From assembly GCF_018863195.1 (NCBI RefSeq), contig NZ_JAHKRT010000003.1:124001-188000 (forward strand): 64,000 nt of DNA. Direction: 5' to 3'. The position numbers were made by a program, and so were the translations under genes. How positions within the stretch are numbered: the stretch's first letter is position 1; every line of letters starts with the position of its first letter. The notes under the pieces are model-generated. The model made no database searches and was not told where the DNA came from. It worked only from the letters and a program-made list of their open reading frames with translations. Origin of the DNA: Sphingomonas quercus. GTDB taxonomy: Bacteria > Pseudomonadota > Alphaproteobacteria > Sphingomonadales > Sphingomonadaceae. Below, piece by piece: positions 24,372 to 32,654 of the stretch.

Positions 24372-27335
24372 TTACATCTTGATACGCAGGCCCACCGAAA
24401 CCAGGCGGCCGATCGGGTTGGACACGAAGCCGTTGAAGCCCCAGGCGCCACCGAGAATACCGGAGGTGTTGCCGTTGTAGAAGGGCGGATCCTTGTCGAA
24501 GACATTCTGCGCATCGACGTAGATCTGCCAGCCGCGCATGAAGCTATCGCCCTGGAACTCATATTGGAGATGCAGGTCGAAAGTATCGTTCGACTTCACC
24601 TTGTCGCCGCCGCCGACCGGGTTGCCGACGCTGTCGACAGTGATCGGGTCGACGGTGGTGCTGATCCAGTTGCGATAGCCGCCGGTGTGGTTCCAGAACA
24701 CGTCAAGCGACAGGCCACTCTTGCTCCAGCCCAGCTGAGCGCGGTTCTTGAACTGAACCGATGGGAACACCGTGTTGTAGCCCGAGGTGTTGAGAATGCT
24801 GAAGCTGGTGCCGCCGCCGAAATTCTGGCGGAACTTGGTGAAATAGGTGAAGCCGGTGCCAATATTGAAGTTACCGAGTTCGCCGATATCGGTGCGATAG
24901 CTGAACTGGCCGTCAATGCCCTCCACCGTCAGGTTAAGCGCGTTGCGCGTGCTCTGATCGAGAAGGAAATAGACCTGCGGCGGCACCGAGCCGGAGATGG
25001 TGGCGCCGTTCGCGATATTGGCGAACTGGTCAATCTGCGCCTGGCTGCAGCTGCTCGGGCAGATCGTCAGCAGCGGGCGCAGGCCAGCCGAGTTGACGAT
25101 GGCGGTCGGGCTCGGCGAGGAGACGCCGCCGATGAACTTATTGTGGAAGAAGGTGCCCGCCGCCATGAAGCCGGGCAGGAAGCGCGGCGAAAGATCGATG
25201 CCGGCCGACCAGCTGCGGCCCTTTTGCGGGCCCATGTTGGACAGGCCGCCGCCGAGCTGGCGCCGCATGCCCTGGATGGTCGGCGTGCCGATCGTGCAGG
25301 TGGTGGCGCCGCAGGCGACGCCCGGGATGTTGCGCACCTCAGGATAATTGGCGATCGGCACGTTGATCTGGCCGTTCTGCACGCCGACGCTGCCCGACGC
25401 GTAAAGATAGCCCTGGCTCGGATCGCCGATCACCGCAGGCGGCGGGGCCACGAAGGCGCGGGAATAATTGCCGCGCAGCTTGACGCCCGCAACCGGCTGC
25501 CAATTGGCGGCAAACTTCGGATTGAAGGTGTCTCCGACGTCGTTATATTTGTCGTAGCGGCCGGAAATGCTGAGATCCAGGCTATGGACCAGCGGGATTC
25601 CCATTTCGGGCGAGACGACCGGGATGTACAGCTCGGCATAGGCCGATTTCACGTTGCGATCATAATTATAGACGCGGAAATTGGAACCCGTCGTCGTCGG
25701 CCCGGTATTGTTCGACCCGGTGATCTTCTGCGTCTGTTCCTGCCACAGATATTCAGCACCGACGGCGATCTTGAACGGCCCGGCCGGCAAATCGAACAGC
25801 GAGCCGTTCAGGTCCAGCTTGGTCTGGTTGAAGGTGTTGTAGTTCGTGTTCTCACTGTTGTTGCGATAGAGCGAGCGGACAACGGCATCGGAGCTGCGGT
25901 TATTGCCGTCGAACGGCCGCCACACGTCCAGCGCATTGGCGCTGGTCAGCGGCAGGTTGAGCGCGATCACATTCTGGCCGGCGATGTCGCTGGTCGTCGT
26001 GCTGCCGCTGAGCTGCGCGGTGCCGTTCAGCGCCAGCAGGGCGCAGGCAGAGCAGAACGTATTGATGTTGTTCAGCGCCGAACGATTCCAGCCGAAGGCG
26101 TCGCTGAACGTCAGCGTCCACTTGTCGGTGAAGCGATATTCCGCGTTGAGCGTCGCATAGATCGAATCCGACTGGGATTCCGCCTCGCCATATTTGCCGT
26201 CCGGAAGCAAGGCGAGCCAGCTGACCGTGCCCTGCGTCGCAGTGGCGGCGCCGGCCGGCGCGACGAAGAACGGGTTGATCTGCCCGCCCTTGCCCGAACC
26301 TGGGCCGTACACCGTCGCATTGGTAAGACCGCCCGGGCCGGAGTCGTTATGCGTCTCCTGCCGGTTATAGTTGATCATCGCCGTGACGGTGATCTTGTCC
26401 GAGAAGTCGTTGGTGACTTTCATCATCGCGTTCGCACGGAACTGGGACGGCAGCAGATTGGCGTAGATCGAATTGTTGCACGGCGAATTGGCGATGGTGT
26501 TGGCCACCGCCGACGTCGAGCCGGGGGTGAGGAATACGCCGGTCACGCCGGGCACAACCATCGTCGCCGGGCTGCACTGATAGCTGTTGGTGTTGGTGCC
26601 GCCGACCGGGCGATAATCGCCGAGGCTGCTGAAGCTGCGGTCCTTATTGGCAAGATCGGACTGATAGGTGTAGCCGCCGGCGACATAGACGCCGCCAGTG
26701 TCCCACTTCTTGCCCCAGATGAAGTTGCCGCTGTAATTCTTGTAGCTGTCGGCGAAGCCCACCTGGGCGTTCCCCTCGAAGCCGTCGAATGTGCGGCGGG
26801 TGATGAAGTTGATCACGCCGGCCACCGCGTCCGATCCGTAGACCGAGGAGGCGCCGTCGGCGAGCACTTCGACCCGCTGGATCGCGCTCACCGGGATGAT
26901 GTTGGGATCGGTCTGGTTGAACTGGGTGCCGCCGCCGGGCAGGCGCAGGCCGTCGACGATCACCAGCGTGGTGTTAGACGAAGACCCGGCAAGACTGTGG
27001 ATCGACGGCGCGTAATAGGAATAGGCGTTCTCGCCCTGTGCTACCGATCCGGCCGTGGTCACTGACGGCACGGTGTTGACGAGCTGCGAAACGTTGACCG
27101 GCGCCGTCTTCTCGATCGTCGCCTGCCCGACCGAGATCAGGTTGGACCCGACCGGCGCCACGCCGCGGATCGCCGATCCGGTGACGACGATCTCCGCGTC
27201 GGCGCGGGAATCCTGGGTCTGCGGCAGCGCGGAGGAATCCGCCGACTGCGCCTGGACATTCGTCGCCGCCAGCATCGCCACGGCGACTGCGATCACCGAC
27301 GCGCCGATCCGATTTTGAGACCATTTCTCAAACAT
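24372..27335 (-). CDS. TonB-dependent outer-membrane receptor 1
   Basis: The product has 987 residues with a signal peptide ending near AATNVQAQS, then EIVVTGSAIRG and a plug domain (about 60-190) with IVDGLRLPGGG and VEVLADGASSVYGSDAVAGV. A 22-strand-type barrel follows, ending in the aromatic-rich IGRLVSVGLRIKM. Such receptors take up substrates too large or too rare for porins, using energy from TonB. The style (Ser/Asn-rich barrel, short extension) is that of sphingomonad carbohydrate or aromatic receptors; the substrate is unknown. The upstream palindromic site places it in the inferred GntR regulon. It converges with the small secreted gene. Confidence 0.93.
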   Translation of the reverse strand: MFEKWSQNRIGASVIAVAVAMLAATNVQAQSADSSALPQTQDSRADAEIVVTGSAIRGVAPVGSNLISVGQATIEKTAPVNVSQLVNTVPSVTTAGSVAQGENAYSYYAPSIHSLAGSSSNTTLVIVDGLRLPGGGTQFNQTDPNIIPVSAIQRVEVLADGASSVYGSDAVAGVINFITRRTFDGFEGNAQVGFADSYKNYSGNFIWGKKWDTGGVYVAGGYTYQSDLANKDRSFSSLGDYRPVGGTNTNSYQCSPATMVVPGVTGVFLTPGSTSAVANTIANSPCNNSIYANLLPSQFRANAMMKVTNDFSDKITVTAMINYNRQETHNDSGPGGLTNATVYGPGSGKGGQINPFFVAPAGAATATQGTVSWLALLPDGKYGEAESQSDSIYATLNAEYRFTDKWTLTFSDAFGWNRSALNNINTFCSACALLALNGTAQLSGSTTTSDIAGQNVIALNLPLTSANALDVWRPFDGNNRSSDAVVRSLYRNNSENTNYNTFNQTKLDLNGSLFDLPAGPFKIAVGAEYLWQEQTQKITGSNNTGPTTTGSNFRVYNYDRNVKSAYAELYIPVVSPEMGIPLVHSLDLSISGRYDKYNDVGDTFNPKFAANWQPVAGVKLRGNYSRAFVAPPPAVIGDPSQGYLYASGSVGVQNGQINVPIANYPEVRNIPGVACGATTCTIGTPTIQGMRRQLGGGLSNMGPQKGRSWSAGIDLSPRFLPGFMAAGTFFHNKFIGGVSSPSPTAIVNSAGLRPLLTICPSSCSQAQIDQFANIANGATISGSVPPQVYFLLDQSTRNALNLTVEGIDGQFSYRTDIGELGNFNIGTGFTYFTKFRQNFGGGTSFSILNTSGYNTVFPSVQFKNRAQLGWSKSGLSLDVFWNHTGGYRNWISTTVDPITVDSVGNPVGGGDKVKSNDTFDLHLQYEFQGDSFMRGWQIYVDAQNVFDKDPPFYNGNTSGILGGAWGFNGFVSNPIGRLVSVGLRIKM

Positions 27336-27363
27336 ATCTTCTCCCCTTCGTGTCGCTATGGTT

Positions 27364-27380
27364 TTGATATACTATATGAT
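27364..27380. promoter_or_regulatory. island operator, site 1 (TonB receptor 1)
   Basis: TTGATAT-ACT-ATATGAT: the right half-site is exact, the left 5 of 7. It lies 29-45 bp before the receptor ATG, where it would overlap a promoter or leader. Confidence 0.6.
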
Positions 27381-27430
27381 TTATTGTCATAGCCGCGGGT
27401 CGGGCGACCGTACCGACCCGGGTCTAGCGG

Positions 27431-28378
27431 TCAGCGCGGCTGGAAATTATGCAGGCCACGCGGATAGGGATTGATCGCGACGCGGGTGTCCATCTGGCCG
27501 ACCGGACCACCGGAGCTGGCGCGATGCCAGCGCCCCTGCGCCGCGATCACGATATCGCCGGGGGACGCCGTGAAAAACGGCACACCCTCGATCTGATAGC
27601 TGATATTGCCTTCCATGATGAACCAGAATTCATCATAGCCGAAGTGATAATGTCCGAGATCGCTTGCCGGCGGTGTCGGAACACCGGGGCCGCGAATATT
27701 GTTGACGAACAGATGATCGCCCGCGATGAACGCGCCCGCCCGCTGACCGCCGCCGACGACATCTTTGTAGTAGTCGAGATAGGGTTTGTCGTTCGGCCCA
27801 TAACGCCCGTCCCCGCCGCTCAGCGACACGCGCTGATAGGTGAAGCCCTTGACGTCCTTGGGCTTGTCCGGCGTGGTGGCCAGCGGATAGATGGGCAGGT
27901 CGCCCGCGCCATGCACTTCGAACCACAGGGCCGGTTCGTTGCCGACGCTCTCCAGCGTGAACGGCAGGCGGAACGGAATATGGACCTCGCCCCCCTTCAC
28001 TGCGACGAATGGCTCCTGGCCCTTGATGGTGACGCGGACCTGGCCGCCCCACACGATCAGCGCCGTGGCATTGTCAGGATACATGACCTGGGTGGTGCGC
28101 TGACCGGCGGCAAGCTGATGCCAGTCAGCCTCGAGGTCGCGGTTGCGCACGATGGCCTGCGTCCAGCTGGACTCGCCCTTATGCGCGGCGAGCACGTCGG
28201 ACAGCTTCCACCAGGGGCGGTTTGGCGCATCATAGGGGCGCGGCGGCGTCCGCTTCGGCGACCAGCCCAGCTCCATCGGCGGCCGGCCGGCGGGCGCCGG
28301 CTGTGGCGCCTGGGCCAGCGCCGCGGAAGCGATCGCCGCGCTCGCGCACAAATAGAGAGCGGTTTTCAACGACGCCAT
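27431..28378 (-). CDS. periplasmic double-cupin protein 1
   Basis: The product has 315 residues with a signal peptide (MASLKTALYLCASAAIASAALAQ). Two cupin-like beta-barrels are suggested, about 85-160 (VWGGQVRVTIKGQEPFVAVKGGEVHIP) and 230-300 (HYHFGYDEFWFIMEGNISYQIEG, ASPGDIVIAAQGRWHRA). The second has a full HxH...E...H metal set. I start at the ATG at 28378, preceded by GGAGG; a longer frame from 28426 would run through the operator region. It is probably a metalloenzyme or ligand-binding protein acting on the island's substrate. It is downstream of site 2 and codirectional with receptor 1 (95-bp gap). Confidence 0.78.
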   Translation of the reverse strand: MASLKTALYLCASAAIASAALAQAPQPAPAGRPPMELGWSPKRTPPRPYDAPNRPWWKLSDVLAAHKGESSWTQAIVRNRDLEADWHQLAAGQRTTQVMYPDNATALIVWGGQVRVTIKGQEPFVAVKGGEVHIPFRLPFTLESVGNEPALWFEVHGAGDLPIYPLATTPDKPKDVKGFTYQRVSLSGGDGRYGPNDKPYLDYYKDVVGGGQRAGAFIAGDHLFVNNIRGPGVPTPPASDLGHYHFGYDEFWFIMEGNISYQIEGVPFFTASPGDIVIAAQGRWHRASSGGPVGQMDTRVAINPYPRGLHNFQPR

Positions 28379-28421
28379 GGTTCCTCCCCTGAGAAACGAC
28401 TCTTTTTGAGTCCTATTGGAT

Positions 28422-28438
28422 ATCATATAGGATAGGAT
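28422..28438. promoter_or_regulatory. island operator, site 2 (periplasmic cupin 1)
   Basis: ATCATAT-AGG-ATAGGAT: the left half is exact, the right 6 of 7. Read as a 12-mer (28422-28433) it joins one half of ATCATATATGAT to one half of ATCCTATAGGAT, the two perfect palindromes found elsewhere in the island. It sits between divergent genes. Confidence 0.68.
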
Positions 28439-28470
28439 ATTATGGGCTTAGTCAATTGGATAATCGCGTG

Positions 28471-28950
28471 ATGACGAGGAGACGGTGCGTGAGAGCTGTG
28501 GCCAGGCTGGTTCTGATCGGTGGAATGACCTTAGTTTCAACGGCTTCGGCCCTGGCGCAGGATCAAGGATGCGCGCGTATCGACGATCCCGCGGCGCGCC
28601 TTGCCTGCTATGATCAGCGCGCCGGCAGAGCGGCGGCGAGCCCCGCGCCGAGCCCAGCTTTCGCGACGCCGGCCCCCGCCCGGACCGCGCCCCCGGCAAT
28701 GGCCGAGCCCGCGCGCGAGGCGCCGCGCCGCCGCGCCGATTACGACACCGAGATCGCAACGGTGACCCCGCTCCGCCACGGCTATTACCGGCTCCAGCTG
28801 GCGGACGGCACCGCCTACAACACCACGGTGGTGGCGGCGCCGCCCGCCGTCGGCGACGCCGTCCATGTCCGCCGCTCCCCGCTCGGCACCACCTTCTTCG
28901 ACATGGCCGGACGCAGCCCCTTCGCCGTCAAGCCGGCACGGGCGCGTTGA
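28471..28950 (+). CDS. secreted protein of unknown function
   Basis: The product has 159 residues: an N-terminal signal (ARLVLIGGMTLVSTASALAQ), then CARIDDPAARLACYDQRAG, a short Cys-containing motif also seen near the N-terminus of several secreted or T6SS-associated proteins. An Ala/Pro-rich linker (about 60-95) leads to a small beta domain (TVTPLRHGYYRLQLADG). No enzyme motif is seen. I use the ATG at 28471; GTG at 28468 and TTG at 28456 are also in frame. The end overlaps the convergent MFS gene by 23 bp. It may respond to operator site 2. Confidence 0.6.
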   Translation: MTRRRCVRAVARLVLIGGMTLVSTASALAQDQGCARIDDPAARLACYDQRAGRAAASPAPSPAFATPAPARTAPPAMAEPAREAPRRRADYDTEIATVTPLRHGYYRLQLADGTAYNTTVVAAPPAVGDAVHVRRSPLGTTFFDMAGRSPFAVKPARAR

Positions 28951-30235
28951 GCGTCGGCTCCGGCCGCTCCAGCAGGCGGCCGGGGTCGACCACCGCCCAG
29001 GCCAGCACGCCGGCCAGCACCACCGCCGCGCCCGCGAGGAACGCCGCCGTCCAGCCGAACTGCGCGGCGATGATCGGCGTCAGCGTCGAGGTGACGGCGC
29101 CGCCGATCTGGCATCCCATGTTCATGAAGCCGGAGACGACGCCGCTATGCTCGCCCGAGATATCCGCCGTCACTGACCAGAAGGAACTCTGCGAAAGATA
29201 GATCGCCCCCGCCCCGCCGGCGAGGATCACCACCGCCAGCGGCGCATTGTCGACCATCGAGCCGGCGATGAGGAATATGCCGGTGAGGATGAATGACACC
29301 ACGCCGAGCCCCGACCTCCCCCAATAAGGGCCGTAGCGCGCCGACACCCGATCGTTGACGACGCCGCCGATCAGGCAGCCGAACGTCATGCACAGGAAGG
29401 GCAGCATCGAGAATATCGCGCTCGACTTGACGTCGAGATGCCGCGCCTCGGCGAGATAGATGAAGAACCAGCTGAAGAAAATCCAGATCACATAGCCGAA
29501 CGCCGTATAGCTGATGAACAGCCCCCAGACATTGCGGCTGGACAGGATCGCCCGCCACGGGATCGGCGCCTGCGGCCCGCTCACCGCCGGCGGCAGGCCC
29601 GCCTCGATATGGGCGCGCTCTGCGTCATTGACCGCGGCGTGATCCTGCGGCCTGTCACGGGCCGCCACGAACCACACCAGCGCGGCGACGATGCCGATCA
29701 CCGCACAGACGTAGAAGGAGGCGCGCCAGCCGCCCCACAGGATGATGGCGGTGATCAGTGGCGGCGTGATGCCCGATCCGGCGCCGACCCCGGCGAAGAT
29801 CCAGCCATTGGCCTTCCCGCGCTCCTGCGCGGGGATCCAGCGCGAGACGAACTGGTTGCCGGACGGATAGACCACGGACTCACCCATGCCGAGCGCGAAC
29901 CGGGTCAGCGCCAGCAGCAGCAGGGCGGCGCTGCCCTGTGGCGGGATCAGCGCCGTCGCCGCGGTGAACACGCCCCACCAGACGAGCGCGCCGGTCAGCA
30001 CGATGCGCGGCCCATAGCGCGCCGCCAGCCACCCTGCGGGCACCTGGAACAGCCCGTAGCCGATCAGAAAGGCGCTGAAGACCCAGCCGAGCCTGACCTG
30101 GTCGATGCCATAATCCTGGCGCATCTCGACGCCGGCAATGGAGATGTTGGTGCGATCGAGGAACGCGATCGCGCTGATCAGGAACAACAGGAAGATCAGG
30201 CCGAGCCTGACCCTGGATCGCCGCGATCCGCTCAT
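28928..30235 (-). CDS. MFS transporter 1 (anion:cation symporter type)
   Basis: The product has 435 residues and 12 predicted membrane segments. The first helix FLLFLISAIAFLDRTNISIAG, the loop WLAARYGPR and the central RWIPAQERGKANG match the ACS branch of the major facilitator superfamily, which imports organic and sugar acids (galactonate, hexuronates, phthalate and similar). I start at 30235 (MSGSRRSRVRLG) because GGAGGGG is 6 bp upstream; the longer frame to 30307 crosses the operator. It is divergent from cupin 2 with site 3 between them. Confidence 0.88.
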   Translation of the reverse strand: MSGSRRSRVRLGLIFLLFLISAIAFLDRTNISIAGVEMRQDYGIDQVRLGWVFSAFLIGYGLFQVPAGWLAARYGPRIVLTGALVWWGVFTAATALIPPQGSAALLLLALTRFALGMGESVVYPSGNQFVSRWIPAQERGKANGWIFAGVGAGSGITPPLITAIILWGGWRASFYVCAVIGIVAALVWFVAARDRPQDHAAVNDAERAHIEAGLPPAVSGPQAPIPWRAILSSRNVWGLFISYTAFGYVIWIFFSWFFIYLAEARHLDVKSSAIFSMLPFLCMTFGCLIGGVVNDRVSARYGPYWGRSGLGVVSFILTGIFLIAGSMVDNAPLAVVILAGGAGAIYLSQSSFWSVTADISGEHSGVVSGFMNMGCQIGGAVTSTLTPIIAAQFGWTAAFLAGAAVVLAGVLAWAVVDPGRLLERPEPTLNAPVPA

Positions 30236-30262
30236 CGGTTTCCCCTCCGCATCGCGTCTGAC

Positions 30263-30279
30263 AATATCATATATGATTC
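30263..30279. promoter_or_regulatory. island operator, site 3 (MFS 1 / cupin 2)
   Basis: It contains the perfect 12-bp palindrome ATCATATATGAT at 30268-30279; as a 7-3-7 repeat it reads ACAATAT-CAT-ATATGAT. It sits between two divergent genes and could control both. Confidence 0.75.
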
Positions 30280-30343
30280 TCGATGCGATGCCTGTATGGC
30301 TTGGCAAACAGACAAGGGCAAGTCAGCCCGACAGGAGGGGAAG

Positions 30344-31258
30344 ATGATTCCGAGGGTGCTCGCAGCCGCCTTGGTTGCGCTTCCGATCGCCACCGCCACT
30401 TCGGCGGCCGTGCCGCTCGGCGAGCGCATTGGCCACACCGGCGGGCCGGCGACGCAGCGTACCGCCACCGCCGTTCACGGCGGGCCGGGCTCGATGCAGT
30501 TCGGCGCGCTGCTCGGCGACAAGGCGCTGAGCACAAACTTCATCTTCCTTCACCGCGGCACGATCGCCCCGCACAGCGGCATCGGCCAGCATTTCCATAA
30601 CCAGTGCGAGGAGATGTTCGTCATCCTCGACGGCGAGGCGGAGTTCACCGTCGACGGCCGCACCTCGCGCATCGCCGCCCCGGCCGGCGCGCCCGACCGG
30701 ATGGGCCACGCCCACGGCATCTATAATCCCACCGACAAGCCGGTGCAGTGGATGAACATCAATGTCGGGATGACCAAGATCTACGACAATTTCGACCTGG
30801 GCGATCCCCACACCGGCGCCACGCTCGATCCGATCCCGCAATTCATCACCATGCGGCTCGATCGCAGCCTGTTGCGGCCGGCGGCGGACGCGCTTCCCGG
30901 TGCTGCCGGCGCGGTGCTGTACCGCCGCGCCTTGCAGCCGACGGTGTTCTCGACGCCCTGGTCCTATGTCGATCACATCATGATGGCCCCGGGCGGCACG
31001 CTCGCCGCCCACGCCCAGGCCGAGATGAGCGAAGTCTATTATGTGATGGCCGGCGCCGGCGAGATCACCGTCGGCACCGAAACCGCCGCGATCAAGGCCG
31101 GCGACGCCGTGCCCGTCGATCTCGGCGAGGCGCGGGCGATCCGCCAGACCGGCGCGGCGCCGCTGGAGCTGATGGTCATCGGCGTAGCGCGCGATCTCGA
31201 CGCCAAGGCCCGTTATCGCGCCGCCAACGATCCCCGGGCGCGGGCAGCGCAGCGCTGA
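30344..31258 (+). CDS. periplasmic double-cupin protein 2
   Basis: The product has 304 residues with a signal peptide (MIPRVLAAALVALPIATATSA). The first cupin is about 70-140, with HSGIGQHFHNQCEEMFVILDGEAEF giving an HxH...E set and a later His in GHAHGIYNP. The second is about 205-280 (HIMMAPGGTLAAHAQAEMSEVYYVMAGAGEITV), where the first metal position is weaker. It is bicupin-like but not a copy of cupin 1. AGGAGGGG precedes the ATG at 30344. A long open frame extends 900 bp upstream but is the antisense shadow of the MFS gene. It is followed after 44 bp by the SMP-30 gene, so the two are likely one transcript. Confidence 0.8.
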   Translation: MIPRVLAAALVALPIATATSAAVPLGERIGHTGGPATQRTATAVHGGPGSMQFGALLGDKALSTNFIFLHRGTIAPHSGIGQHFHNQCEEMFVILDGEAEFTVDGRTSRIAAPAGAPDRMGHAHGIYNPTDKPVQWMNINVGMTKIYDNFDLGDPHTGATLDPIPQFITMRLDRSLLRPAADALPGAAGAVLYRRALQPTVFSTPWSYVDHIMMAPGGTLAAHAQAEMSEVYYVMAGAGEITVGTETAAIKAGDAVPVDLGEARAIRQTGAAPLELMVIGVARDLDAKARYRAANDPRARAAQR

Positions 31259-31302
31259 TCCCCGACACCGTCATCATCGCCACCACCATCAGGAGCCACG
31301 CC

Positions 31303-32331
31303 ATGTCATCACGCCTTCGGGCTGCCCTGCTCGTCGCCTCTGCCGCGCTGCTGTGCGCCCCGGTCAGCGCGCAGCCCCCCGCCCCGCCGCCGGCTTCGCC
31401 GCCGTCGATCGAGCGGCTCGATCCCGCCCTTGACGCGATCATCGCGCCGAATACTCCCATCGAGCGCGTCGCCACCGGGTTCGAGTTCACCGAGGGCCCG
31501 GTGTGGCATCGCGGGCGACTGTATTTTTCCGACGTCCGGGGCGACAAGCTGCGCACGGTGACCCGCGACGGCAAGGTCGAGCTTATCGCCGACAATGCCG
31601 GCGGCCTCGCCGATCATCCGCCCGGCGCCAGCATCGGCCCCAATGGCATGGTGCCGGCGGCCGATGGCTCGATCCTGATGGTGCAGATGGGCGCGCGGCG
31701 GATCGCCAGGCTCGACGCCCAAGGCCGGATCCAGCCGTTCATCTCCGACTATCAGGGCAAAAGGCTGAACAGCCCCAATGATCTCGTCTACGACAAGGAC
31801 GGCGCGCTGTGGTTCACCGATCCGCCGTTCGGCCTGTTCAACGGCATGGACAAGGATCCGGCCAAGCAATTGCCGTTCAACGCCGTGTTCCGCTACGCCA
31901 ATGGCCGGCTGGAGCCGGTGATCACCGACATGCCGCTGCCCAACGGCATCGGCTTCTCGCCGGACTACAAGACGCTCTACGTCGCCAATTACAGCCGGCC
32001 GGACATGTATATCCGCGCCTATGACGTCGGCGCCGGCGGCAAGCTCTCGGCGCCGCGGGTGGTGGTGCGCTTTCCCGCCAGCGGCGGGCCGGGCGGCGCG
32101 GACGGGCTGAAGATCGACAGCGCCGGCAACATCTGGGCGACGGGCCCGGGCGGCATCCGCATCGTCACGCCGCAGGGCAAGATACTCGGCCAGATCAAGC
32201 TGCCGGAGGTCGCCGCCAACCTCGCCTTCGGCGAGGACGGCCACAGCGTCTACATCACCGCCAGCACCAGCATTTATCGCCTGCACAGCAAGGTGAAGGG
32301 CGAAATTCCGATGTATAGCGAGATGAAATAA
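31303..32331 (+). CDS. SMP-30/gluconolactonase-family secreted protein
   Basis: The product has 342 residues with a signal peptide ending near APVSAQ. This is a six-bladed propeller: FTEGPVWHRGRLYFSD near residue 62 holds the metal-binding Glu, LNSPNDLVYDKDGALWFTDPPFG gives the Asn/Asp ligands, and LPNGIGFSPD and GGADGLKIDSAGNIW complete the set. Family members hydrolyse lactones such as gluconolactone. Periplasmic location next to PQQ dehydrogenases fits hydrolysis of a lactone made by periplasmic oxidation. AGGAG lies 7 bp before the ATG at 31303. Confidence 0.85.
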   Translation: MSSRLRAALLVASAALLCAPVSAQPPAPPPASPPSIERLDPALDAIIAPNTPIERVATGFEFTEGPVWHRGRLYFSDVRGDKLRTVTRDGKVELIADNAGGLADHPPGASIGPNGMVPAADGSILMVQMGARRIARLDAQGRIQPFISDYQGKRLNSPNDLVYDKDGALWFTDPPFGLFNGMDKDPAKQLPFNAVFRYANGRLEPVITDMPLPNGIGFSPDYKTLYVANYSRPDMYIRAYDVGAGGKLSAPRVVVRFPASGGPGGADGLKIDSAGNIWATGPGGIRIVTPQGKILGQIKLPEVAANLAFGEDGHSVYITASTSIYRLHSKVKGEIPMYSEMK

Positions 32332-32342
32332 GCGACGTCGGC

Positions 32343-32367
32343 GCCCGCCGTCTATTTGGCGGCGGGC
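32343..32367. terminator. hairpin at convergent gene ends
   Basis: GCCCGCCG (32343-32350) pairs with CGGCGGGC (32360-32367) around a TCTATTTGG loop, between the SMP-30 stop and the end of the convergent cytochrome gene, whose last codons it overlaps. There is no T-run; function is inferred from placement. Confidence 0.35.
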
Positions 32368-32654
32368 GGCGGCGCGTAGTTCTTCGCAAGATAGTCGGTG
32401 ATCACGCCGATCTCTTCAGGCGACAGCTCGGCGCCCCGCGCCGCCATTTGCTGCACGGTCGCCGCCCAAGCGTCCGGCGTGCGGCGCAACTGGAACACCT
32501 GGCCGACCGGGTGGCAGAAGCCGCAGCGCTCGTTGATCAGCGTCAGGCCGGGGCCTGGCGGCGGTGGCGCCGGAGCGGCATCCTGCGCCACCGCCCCGGC
32601 GCCGATCAGCGCCAGCGCGACCAGCGCCACGGCGATGGGGAGCCTCTCGATCAT
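32352..32654 (-). CDS. small periplasmic c-type cytochrome 1
   Basis: The product has 100 residues: a signal peptide (MIERLPIAVALVALALIGAG), then one haem site CGFCH near residue 44, with a likely distal Met in QMAARGAEL and a C-terminal helix (EEIGVITDYLAKNYAP). It overlaps the PQQ dehydrogenase stop by 4 bp (ATGA), so the two are translated in step. It most likely accepts electrons from that dehydrogenase. Confidence 0.88.
   Translation of the reverse strand: MIERLPIAVALVALALIGAGAVAQDAAPAPPPPGPGLTLINERCGFCHPVGQVFQLRRTPDAWAATVQQMAARGAELSPEEIGVITDYLAKNYAPPPAAK

Noticed and set aside
24564-27065. 833-codon open frame opposite TonB receptor 1, and many similar long antisense frames (for example opposite cphA and opposite the beta-helix gene)
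   Set aside because: They mirror the codon structure of the real genes in high-GC DNA, are rich in Arg/Ala/His without any domain pattern, and lack ribosome-binding sites and neighbours that would make sense.
29438-30343. 900-bp upstream extension of the cupin 2 frame
   Set aside because: It is antisense to the MFS gene and crosses the operator; the signal peptide and AGGAGGGG place the start at 30344.
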